Part shown: in pieces, positions 34,573-41,796 of the stretch
How the letters are laid out: each line of letters begins with the position of its first letter
Position numbering within the stretch: position 1 is the stretch's first letter
Source: Halieaceae bacterium
GTDB lineage: Bacteria; Pseudomonadota; Gammaproteobacteria; Pseudomonadales; Halieaceae
Assembly (NCBI GenBank): GCA_902623175.1
Contig: CACNSR010000001.1
Span: 124,001 to 188,000, forward strand
Length of the DNA: 64,000 nucleotides
Direction: 5' to 3'
Program-made: the position numbers and the translations under genes
Notes under the pieces: model-generated
Told to the model about the DNA's origin: nothing
Seen by the model: the letters and a program-made list of their open reading frames with translations, nothing else
The model's database searches: none

Positions 34573-36165
34573 TTATCTCACGCTGAGGTGGGTAACGGGT
34601 TCATTGTGCAGGAAACGTCGCCACATTTCTCGAAAGCAGGTTTCAAGTTCCCTAACCCGCGCCTCGTGATTCATGAATGGACTTGCAACTAGGTTCGAGC
34701 GGGTCCGCTGTCGCAACTCATCAATCAATGCCGGATTACGAATCCACTCAGCGGCGCGAGCCACGACTTCCTGATTACTGCCAGTGACACAGTCGTGCAG
34801 CCCGACAAGCCGGAGCGTGTTACCGCTGTATGTTTGCATCGCGATGGCGGTCTCTGGCGTCATAGTCAGTATAGGTAAGCCCATCCAAAGCGCATGTAGA
34901 GTGGTAACACCGCCGGAGACGGGAAAGGAATCCAGAGCGAAGTCGGCGATGGACGCGACGTTCATATATTCCAGCATGGACAAGCGCGGCACCAGCGACA
35001 CCCTGTCCATGGGGAATCCGTGATCAACTAACCTAGAGTTGAAATGATTATGGTTGGCGGCCTCGGTGGCCTCGGACGTCACTACAATCAAACCGGAGTT
35101 CGGGTTCTGAACTAGGATATCGCACCAGCAAGCGAGGGCGTTCTGGCTCAGCTTGCGCGTGTGGTTCAGGCTGATCATGGTGACGTAGCCGTTGCGTTGC
35201 CAGGGTGACGGGTATTGGTCCTCACAATTGACGGGCGGCGCGTAGGCGGTGAGACACGTCATTCGGCACAGCGCTTCGGTGTAATGTGCCTCGGTCCCCA
35301 TGGGGCAGGTCTCAAAATCAGTTAATCGATAGTCGATCTCTTCGATGCCCAGTGTGTGGACAAAGCCCCACCACGTGACTTGTACTGGCGCGGCTCGCGC
35401 GGCGAACACCTCCAGTTTTGACGCCTCGGTGTGACCGGAGAGATCGACGAGGATGTCGATTTCCAATGATCGGATGAGGCTTAGCAAGGCGTCATTATCC
35501 AATGCAGCAACGTTGTGCCAGTGAGGGACCCACTCCTTTAGAAATTGCGACACCTCGTCTTCTTCTGAGGTCATGAAGGTATGAATCTCGAACCGCGAGG
35601 CATCGTGGAGCCTGAGGTAGGGTTCTATGAGATACCGCACTGGATGATTGCCTAAATCCCCTGAGACATAGCCCACCCTCAAAGGGCGGGAACCCGCAGT
35701 GCTCTTTTGCTGGGCGGAAGTTTGTAGCGGTGTGTTACTGGATGCGGGTTGAAGGTAACGGGCACACCATTGCTCAAAAGCCTTTTTTATCTCTAGGGGG
35801 CGCTCCTCATAATTGCTTTGCCAGATGGCCCTGTTAAGGGCCGTGACTGCGTTATGCGGTGCCTCGTCGAGGGATAAGGTGGCCGCCTCGATTGCTTTGT
35901 GAAGATTGCCAACTGCCATGTACAGCTCGGCAAGTTGCGCTAGCGTCCCTGCATCCTTGCCCAGCCTCTCCAGCGATGACTCTAGAATGTGGATGGCATC
36001 GTTGAAGCGGCGCTCGTTTTCCGCGATGTGGGCGATAAACTGCGCGGCTTGAACGGCGTCGTTACCGCCGCTGTTCCATATCGCCAAGAGCGCTTGGCGT
36101 GCGGCGTCGACGTCGCCTTCGGAGAGGCGCTTGATGGCTTCCTGAAAAAACGTCAGCGATGCCAA
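34573..36165 (-). CDS. TPR protein with OGT-like (GT41) glycosyltransferase domain
   Basis: 530 residues starting at TTG directly after the TAG of the isomerase-like gene. Residues ~1-135 form about three TPR units (EAIKRLSEGDVDAARQAL, HILESSLERLG, LHKAIEAATLSLDEAPHNA). From ~165 the OGT/SPINDLY C-terminal domain: GYVSGDLGNHPVRYLIEP, DILVDLSGHTEASKLEVFA, RAAPVQVTWWGFVHTLG. It would transfer a sugar from a nucleotide-sugar to protein. Most bacterial relatives serve flagellin, pilin or adhesin glycosylation; none of those genes is nearby. A catabolic-operon position is odd. Confidence 0.87.
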   Translation of the reverse strand: MASLTFFQEAIKRLSEGDVDAARQALLAIWNSGGNDAVQAAQFIAHIAENERRFNDAIHILESSLERLGKDAGTLAQLAELYMAVGNLHKAIEAATLSLDEAPHNAVTALNRAIWQSNYEERPLEIKKAFEQWCARYLQPASSNTPLQTSAQQKSTAGSRPLRVGYVSGDLGNHPVRYLIEPYLRLHDASRFEIHTFMTSEEDEVSQFLKEWVPHWHNVAALDNDALLSLIRSLEIDILVDLSGHTEASKLEVFAARAAPVQVTWWGFVHTLGIEEIDYRLTDFETCPMGTEAHYTEALCRMTCLTAYAPPVNCEDQYPSPWQRNGYVTMISLNHTRKLSQNALACWCDILVQNPNSGLIVVTSEATEAANHNHFNSRLVDHGFPMDRVSLVPRLSMLEYMNVASIADFALDSFPVSGGVTTLHALWMGLPILTMTPETAIAMQTYSGNTLRLVGLHDCVTGSNQEVVARAAEWIRNPALIDELRQRTRSNLVASPFMNHEARVRELETCFREMWRRFLHNEPVTHLSVR

Positions 36166-36984
36166 CTACTCGGTGTCCATGTCAGCAAAAAATGTGAGGG
36201 TTCGCTCCAGAATCACTTGGGCTCGTTCAACCGGATCAGGGTACCGCTCGCGGTAATAAAGCGAGCGGATTTCCAGACTGATCGGCAAGTTGGCTGGCAG
36301 CGCCATGGCCATGGCCGCTACCGGCAAGCTGCCTTCGCCCGGCGCCAGGCGGCCATCGATGGCATCGATGTAGTAGGCGTCGGGGTCGGTGACCACACCG
36401 CATTCGGGCATGTCGCACAACTGGGCATAACTCAACCATTGGGCCGGGATATCGCGGATTTTCTCGGGGTCATGTCCCACCCGCTCGTGATGAAAGGGGT
36501 CGACCAGAATCCCGCCGGCAGGGTGATCAACGGTATTCACGACATCCAGAGCGTCATCGAGGGTTTTGACTTCTGTGATGGCCATGTATTCGAGGCAAGC
36601 TCGCATGCCCGCGCGCTCCGCGTGAATGCAAAGATCCTCATAGAGGCGCTTGGTAATCTCGCGGTCGGGTTCTGAGCTGACGATCAGGCAGTTTTTGGCG
36701 CCCACCTCGCCGCCCATGGCGATGATTTCATGATGCACGGGGTTGGGCTTGCCTCCGGGTTCTAGCCAAATGACCTCGACATCGAGCGCGATGAGCCCTG
36801 TTGCCTGAAGCACTGCAGCGACTTCACCGGCGGTGCCGCTGTGCCAGTTATCTCCGGGCGCGACCCAGAGACCCACACTGTTGTAGCCGGCATCGGCGGC
36901 GATGCGCACCATATCTGGAGGCGATACCTCAGGTGGGTTGCCTTCGTGCACCCCAGACGCCAGTGCCAGTAGCCGTTCGTTCAT
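36166..36984 (-). CDS. sugar phosphate isomerase/epimerase family protein (TIM barrel)
   Basis: 272 residues from ATG at 36984, chosen because AGGGAA lies about 7 nt upstream; an ATG at 37011 is also in frame. AP-endonuclease-2 barrel: MVRIAADAGYNSVGLWVAP, a metal Glu in CLEYMAITE, VDPFHHERVG and LEIRSLYYRERYPDP. Relatives include hydroxypyruvate isomerases, inosose dehydratases and 3-dehydroshikimate dehydratases, the last of aromatic relevance. First gene of a run with the OGT-like and FAD oxidase genes; its stop abuts the next start. Divergent from the VOC gene. Confidence 0.85.
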   Translation of the reverse strand: MNERLLALASGVHEGNPPEVSPPDMVRIAADAGYNSVGLWVAPGDNWHSGTAGEVAAVLQATGLIALDVEVIWLEPGGKPNPVHHEIIAMGGEVGAKNCLIVSSEPDREITKRLYEDLCIHAERAGMRACLEYMAITEVKTLDDALDVVNTVDHPAGGILVDPFHHERVGHDPEKIRDIPAQWLSYAQLCDMPECGVVTDPDAYYIDAIDGRLAPGEGSLPVAAMAMALPANLPISLEIRSLYYRERYPDPVERAQVILERTLTFFADMDTE

Positions 36985-37098
36985 ATTGCGTTCCCTAGAT
37001 ATCCGCGTCACAGTGCATAAGATGAAAGTAGCGGGTCACATGATGCAGGTATCAGTCACGCCAATCCAGCTCTAACAGAGAGGGCAATAAGGTTGCGG

Positions 37099-37578
37099 AT
37101 GAACAATATCGAGGGATTGCAGCTCGTGCATACCGGTTTGGTCTGTCGGGATATTGATACCGCCAAAGTGCGCCTGAGTGAGACGCTGAATGTGCACTGG
37201 GTGGGCGTTGAGCGCGAGCCTTGGCCGCTCGTTATTTTTGGTAAGACGGTCAACATTCCCCTGCGCATTGCCCATGCGAGCAGCGGAAAGGCGAATTTCG
37301 AACTGATCGAGGCCGTGCCCGACACGCCCTGGCTGACCTCAGAGGACCTGATTCAACATCATATGTGTTTTCACAGTCCTGACTCGAAAGCCACTTGCAA
37401 ACAATTCGAGGCGCTCGGATTTACGCGTGTGCTCGGCGCGCCGGGCGACCCGCAGGGATACTTTCAGGATCCGGCGGGATTGTTGATTGAGATTATTGGT
37501 GACAAGTTGCTCGACTACCTGCAGGGGTTTTATCAACAATCTTTGGCCGTCCGAGAGGCCGAGGAGGTCGCGACATGA
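37099..37578 (+). CDS. VOC/glyoxalase superfamily protein
   Basis: 159 residues from ATG at 37099 (AAGG 7-8 nt before; a TTG two codons upstream is possible). beta-alpha-beta-beta-beta halves: LQLVHTGLVCRDIDTAK, then HHMCFHSPDSKATCKQFEALGF and YFQDPAGLLIEIIG with the usual second metal Glu. First metal His is in VHTGL. Methylmalonyl-CoA-epimerase-like in length; members also include extradiol dioxygenases and lyases. Overlaps the cupin gene by 4 bp, so the two probably act on the same compound. Confidence 0.85.
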   Translation: MNNIEGLQLVHTGLVCRDIDTAKVRLSETLNVHWVGVEREPWPLVIFGKTVNIPLRIAHASSGKANFELIEAVPDTPWLTSEDLIQHHMCFHSPDSKATCKQFEALGFTRVLGAPGDPQGYFQDPAGLLIEIIGDKLLDYLQGFYQQSLAVREAEEVAT

Positions 37579-38285
37579 CGGCGCACATACGTCCCCATGA
37601 TCTGGATTGGGAGACCTTTCACGATCCTCACGGGCGGCCCACGACACCGACTCGTGTCCTGAGGGACAGCGAGCCGTTTCTGATCGAGGCTGATTTTCCG
37701 GCGCACTTTCATGCGGGACTGCACTGGCATCCCCACGACACCATCTACGTGATTACGCGGGGGGAGATGCGCATTGGTGACGAGGGCAGCTTTCGTCCGG
37801 GCGACATTCGCTGGGTGAAGGCAGGACATGCTTACGGGCCGGAAGAGGCGGGTGAGGAGGGCGTGCAGTTCCACCTGTTCAGTCTTGGCGGCGATATCGG
37901 CCTGAATTGGGCGGACCTCTATGACGTGCCTGAGGTATTGACGGCGCGACTGAGTCAGTTTCAGCAGCCGGCGGGGCGCCGGCGCGTAGACGATATGCCA
38001 TTGGTCAGCCCCGCAGATGAGCTGCCGGGCTGGGATCAGATGCCCGACCAAGGCCCGCTCATTTTTCGGGTCAGCATGGACGCTGATGAAGAGCAGGCAG
38101 CGTTCTGTCCCGGATTTGATTGCGTCTGGTTCGTGCTGGAAGGCGCCGTTGAAGTCAACGCCACTACTGCGGTGGCTGGCGGAGAATTTTTCTGCGTCGA
38201 CGCGGATGTGAACTACTCATTGAAGGCCAGTACCGAAGGCGCGCACTGGCTGGTGTTCTCCAGTCGCAGTCTGCAGTCGCTGTAG
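37575..38285 (+). CDS. bicupin-like protein
   Basis: 236 residues with two cupin halves. The first holds HFHAGLHWHPHDTIYVITRGEM, with clustered His that would bind a metal, then GDIRWVKAGHAYGPEEAG. The second (about 150-232) has FDCVWFVLEGAVEVN and GGEFFCVDADVNY but lacks the His cluster, so it is likely structural. Cupins of this kind are dioxygenases, isomerases or sugar-binding proteins. ATGA overlap with the VOC gene. Convergent with the next gene, 6 bp away. Confidence 0.83.
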   Translation: MTAHIRPHDLDWETFHDPHGRPTTPTRVLRDSEPFLIEADFPAHFHAGLHWHPHDTIYVITRGEMRIGDEGSFRPGDIRWVKAGHAYGPEEAGEEGVQFHLFSLGGDIGLNWADLYDVPEVLTARLSQFQQPAGRRRVDDMPLVSPADELPGWDQMPDQGPLIFRVSMDADEEQAAFCPGFDCVWFVLEGAVEVNATTAVAGGEFFCVDADVNYSLKASTEGAHWLVFSSRSLQSL

Positions 38286-38291
38286 AGCGGT

Positions 38292-39032
38292 TCAGGGTGC
38301 ATCGATGAGCTCAGTGAGCTCGAACGACCAGTTGTAGGGCGCCTCCACAGTCCCTTTGACAAAAATAAAGTCACCGTCGGTGGTGACCCACAGGTGGTAC
38401 TCGGGATGATCGGTGGCCACCACCACATAGGCAAAGTGGTGGCACTCAAAGTTACCGGCTCGAACCGTAATGGTCTCCTCGCCAAAATACTCGATCGTTG
38501 TCCCCTGAGAGCACGCCAGCGCCGGACCCGTCGCGCCGCGGTGATCTAGCGATGTCAGCGGGCTGTTTTGAAACGTGTGCTGGCGCGGCCCCTGGGAACG
38601 GTCAAACCGCGCCACCAGCCAAGCATCGGAGTTTAGTGCGTGGGTTCCAAAACCGCGAACGGTGCGGTCAATATCGAGCTGCCCCGCAATGCGACCCTCT
38701 TCACGGGTAAGACCCTCGTAGCGAATCTCTTCGTCGGTGATGTGGTACCAGGTACTGCCTTTGAATACGCCGTCTTCGGTAAGGCGCACGACGCAGTCCT
38801 GGGGATGGAACTCCGCGTCCACCCGCTGAATGACATCGCGAATCAGCGCCGGCTCATCGTCAAGCTCACAGAACGCTCGCAGCACCCGGTCGCCGTTACG
38901 GTGGCGGGTTAGGATGAAGTGCTCCAGACCCCAGATGCCTGAGGGGAAGTTTGCGTTGTCGATCTGGTACTCAACCATGCCGCGGCGGGTCACATGTTCG
39001 CGCGTTGCCAATTGTTGATCGCTGATTTTCAT
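38292..39032 (-). CDS. conserved protein of unknown function, paralogue of 32192-32944
   Basis: 246 residues, soluble, with no signal or membrane segment. Same conserved blocks as the paralogue at 32192: LRAFCELDDEP (~51-61), TSLDHRGATGP (~165-175), IEYFGEETITVRAG and HLWVTTDGDFIFVKG. The rest diverges, so the duplication is old. Position at the two ends of one catabolic block suggests the proteins serve related steps or bind related ligands. No function can be given. Confidence 0.75.
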   Translation of the reverse strand: MKISDQQLATREHVTRRGMVEYQIDNANFPSGIWGLEHFILTRHRNGDRVLRAFCELDDEPALIRDVIQRVDAEFHPQDCVVRLTEDGVFKGSTWYHITDEEIRYEGLTREEGRIAGQLDIDRTVRGFGTHALNSDAWLVARFDRSQGPRQHTFQNSPLTSLDHRGATGPALACSQGTTIEYFGEETITVRAGNFECHHFAYVVVATDHPEYHLWVTTDGDFIFVKGTVEAPYNWSFELTELIDAP

Positions 39033-39192
39033 CTCAAAGAGGGCAGTAAAAGGCGGCGGTGAGGGCGTCTAGCTCGTCGAGCACTTCGTGGCGAGTTCAT
39101 CGTGGTGCAGTCCGACAGTGCGGAAACCAATAGAGTAGTTGTAGCGAGGCGTCTGTTCATGGATTGCTCGTCACGGAGCCGTAAAGGTGCCG

Positions 39193-39220
39193 TTGTAAGG
39201 CGCTAATCACCACCTATAAT
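39193..39220 (+). promoter_or_regulatory. sigma-70 promoter upstream of YciB-like gene
   Basis: TTGTAA (39193-39198), a 16-bp spacer and a perfect TATAAT (39215-39220). Transcription would begin near 39227, ahead of both possible starts of the YciB-like gene. Best sigma-70 match noticed in the window. Confidence 0.65.
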
Positions 39221-39310
39221 GCCTGCCTTAATCTGACACTTCACCAATTAATGGCGCTTGAATGCCAGTGCCTTGAACGGCAACCGTTTCAGGGCAGGCT
39301 TGAGACTTTC

Positions 39311-40270
39311 ATGAGAATTTGGACTTATCTTCGACCCTTCTCTCACCACGGCGTTGATTTCGTCGTTGAGGTCTCTCTAACGTTCTCGCACACTTTCTCG
39401 CGCCTGTTCAAGGAGAACGAGTTACTCGATGAGCAGTCAGTGCGCCACACGGATGGGATCCAGGCCTTTGTGCACGCGCTGCAACGGGATGCCGGCGAGC
39501 CCATGCGGATCGAGGTGGGCTATGTGAGTTGGTGGAGCGTGGGCATTGCGGTGTTGCAGGGCCACGAAACGGTTTACGAAAGTCACCCCGGCAAAAATGT
39601 GCGCTTTGCAGAGGGCATGATGCAGGGTAGCGTGCCGTCGCCTGTCAATGTCGGGTCATCTGATCCGGCATCCTCGGGTCTCGACATAGACCAGATGATC
39701 GAATCAAACCATAGCAAATGGCAGCGCAACAAATATTCCATCTATGCGGATTTGGCACTGGGTGCGCTGTTCTATTTAGTTGGCAAGTTCACCCAGGATC
39801 TCGCTCTGGCCGCCATTGTAGGTGCGGGGGCCGGTTTGGCTTTGGTGGTGTTGCAGCGCTTTGTGAAGGTCGATTTGCTTGGCGGCTTTGCGGTGTTTGG
39901 CACCATAATGTTAGTGATTTCGGCGGCATTTTCGCTGGCGTTGCAGGACGATTACTGGGTGCAAATGAAGGGCACGGTGCTGGGGCTACTGACGGCGAGC
40001 GTCTTCATGATCGACGGCGTCCTCCGACAAGGCGCTTACTTCGGTGCGCGCATAGAGCGCTACATGCCGCTGCCGCTCCATCACAATCGCATAGCCGTGG
40101 GAATGAGTGGCCTCGGTATTGTGATGGCGCTCGCTAACTACTACGTGGCCGAGAACTTCTCTGAGGATTTTTGGCTCACTTGGACGACCTTTCTCGACAT
40201 GCCACTTTCCATCGGGCTCTTCTACGCAATCATCTTCTGGGCGCGAAAAAAATCTACGGGCCCTGTGTAA
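39311..40270 (+). CDS. YciB/IspZ-like septation membrane protein with extra N-terminal domain
   Basis: 319 residues from ATG at 39311; an ATG at 39251 would add 20 residues without a ribosome site. Residues ~1-130 are soluble and unlike other YciB proteins. From ~140 the YciB pattern follows: KYSIYADLALGALFYLVGK, QDLALAAIVGAGAGLALVVLQR, FGTIMLVISAAFSLALQDDYWVQMK, with about six to seven helices and a charged end. YciB/IspA supports envelope and septum integrity; typical members are about 180 residues. The N-terminal extension is unexplained. Confidence 0.75.
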   Translation: MRIWTYLRPFSHHGVDFVVEVSLTFSHTFSRLFKENELLDEQSVRHTDGIQAFVHALQRDAGEPMRIEVGYVSWWSVGIAVLQGHETVYESHPGKNVRFAEGMMQGSVPSPVNVGSSDPASSGLDIDQMIESNHSKWQRNKYSIYADLALGALFYLVGKFTQDLALAAIVGAGAGLALVVLQRFVKVDLLGGFAVFGTIMLVISAAFSLALQDDYWVQMKGTVLGLLTASVFMIDGVLRQGAYFGARIERYMPLPLHHNRIAVGMSGLGIVMALANYYVAENFSEDFWLTWTTFLDMPLSIGLFYAIIFWARKKSTGPV

Positions 40271-40432
40271 CGATCAAACGTTTAGCCTACCTGGGTTGGG
40301 CGCTGCAAGTAGCGTGACTCCCGTCCGCGAGGTTTTATCCCCTAAAGACTCCAAAAAACGCTATCTTTGCTGCGCAGGGCATTCCGGCGCAGAGGCTGGT
40401 AAACCCAATAACAAACAACGTGGTCTTTACTC

Positions 40433-41305
40433 ATGGCAGTTCAGGAATTTGTCTCACCGACATCCCTGTCGGAAGCGCAGCAAGCAGTCGGTGACGGGAC
40501 CGCCAGCTCGTGGCTCGCCGGTGGCACTGATCTCTTGGTCGGCATCCGGTTGGGTGCACGCGACCCGGCGCGGGTCATTGATCTCAAACAAATTCCAGAG
40601 CTGACCGCGATTCAGGTAGACGAGACGGCTGTGCGGATCGGCGCGGCGGCATCGGCTTTTGATGTACTGCACAATTCTGATGTGCCATCGCAGTTTCCGG
40701 GGCTCGCCGAGGCCTTGAACTTGATTGGTTCGACTCAGATAACCGGTCGCTGCTCGGCGGGCGGCAATCTTTGCAATGCCTCTCCAGCAGCAGACAGCAT
40801 TCCTGCGCTCATTGCCAATGGCGCCAAGTGCCGCATTCTGGGACCTGACGGCGAGCGCACACTGGCAGTCGAGGATTTCGTGGTCGGACCAAATCAGAAC
40901 GCACTGGCATCGAGTGAATTATTGATTGAACTCATATTGCCTAGGCCCACGCCTGGCACGTCGGATGCTTACCTGCGGCTCACACCGCGAACTGAAATGG
41001 ACATTGCGGTGGCGGGGGCCGGAGTCTCGATTACCATGGATGAATCGGGCGAATGTACCGCCGCTAGAATCGCAATCGGGGCGGTGGCACCTACGGCGCT
41101 ATTGGTTGAGGCGGCGGCCGAGGCACTGATGGGTTCGCAGCTGGATCAAACCGCTATTGATGCGGCGGTTGCGGCGGTGCGCGCTGCGGCAAGACCCATC
41201 TGTGACAAGCGCGGCACGGCCGAGTACCGGATCCATGTGGTGGGGGTGTTGGCGTCACGGGCTCTTGCTAATGCACGGGCAAGGATTAAGAAGGCCCACT
41301 CATGA
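40433..41305 (+). CDS. molybdenum hydroxylase, FAD-binding medium subunit (CoxM-like)
   Basis: 290 residues. The FAD motifs AGGTDLLVGI near 31 and TGRCSAGGNLCNASPAADSIP near 102 match xanthine-oxidase-family medium subunits (CoxM, HcrB); the C-terminal CO-dehydrogenase-flavoprotein domain follows (RIAIGAVAPTALLVEAA). It passes electrons from the 2Fe-2S subunit to NAD or another acceptor. First gene of three, each overlapping the next by 4 bp (ATGA). Confidence 0.93.
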   Translation: MAVQEFVSPTSLSEAQQAVGDGTASSWLAGGTDLLVGIRLGARDPARVIDLKQIPELTAIQVDETAVRIGAAASAFDVLHNSDVPSQFPGLAEALNLIGSTQITGRCSAGGNLCNASPAADSIPALIANGAKCRILGPDGERTLAVEDFVVGPNQNALASSELLIELILPRPTPGTSDAYLRLTPRTEMDIAVAGAGVSITMDESGECTAARIAIGAVAPTALLVEAAAEALMGSQLDQTAIDAAVAAVRAAARPICDKRGTAEYRIHVVGVLASRALANARARIKKAHS

Positions 41306-41796
41306 ACAAGCCGCTGAACAAAATGGCCGTGCAGGCCACCATCAATGGCGAGAGTAAAGCGTTTCTTTGCTCGCCAGGGCAGGTGCTGGCTGAGGTGCTC
41401 CGCGATGAGCTCGAGCTCATCGGCACCAAGATCGGCTGTAATACCGGTGACTGCGGGGCGTGTTCCGTGCTGGTAGATGACCGATTGGTGTGTTCCTGCC
41501 TGGTGCTGGCCGCCGAGGTGGAAGGCAAGTCGGTATTAACGGTGGAAGGGGTTGCCAATGGTGGTGAGCTCCATCCCGTGCAGCAGAAACTGTTAGAGCA
41601 CGGCGGCTTACAGTGCGGCATCTGCACGCCGGGTGTGGTGATTGCTGCCAAGGCGCTGCTGGAGCATAACCCCTATCCTACAGAGGAGCAGGCGCGCTAC
41701 TGGCTCGCTGGGAATCTTTGCCGCTGCACGGGCTACGACAAGATCATTCGCGCGGTGTTGGATGCCGCCAAAACGATGCGCGGGGGGGCAGCATGA
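41302..41796 (+). CDS. molybdenum hydroxylase, 2x[2Fe-2S] small subunit (CoxS-like)
   Basis: 164 residues. Plant-type ferredoxin cluster Cys45, 50, 53 and 65 (GCNTGDCGACSV), then the all-alpha domain with Cys104, 107, 139 and 141 (CGICTPG and CRCTGYDKI). All eight ligands are present, so both clusters should form. It links the molybdenum site to the flavin. Overlaps its neighbours on both sides by 4 bp. Confidence 0.95.
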   Translation: MNKPLNKMAVQATINGESKAFLCSPGQVLAEVLRDELELIGTKIGCNTGDCGACSVLVDDRLVCSCLVLAAEVEGKSVLTVEGVANGGELHPVQQKLLEHGGLQCGICTPGVVIAAKALLEHNPYPTEEQARYWLAGNLCRCTGYDKIIRAVLDAAKTMRGGAA

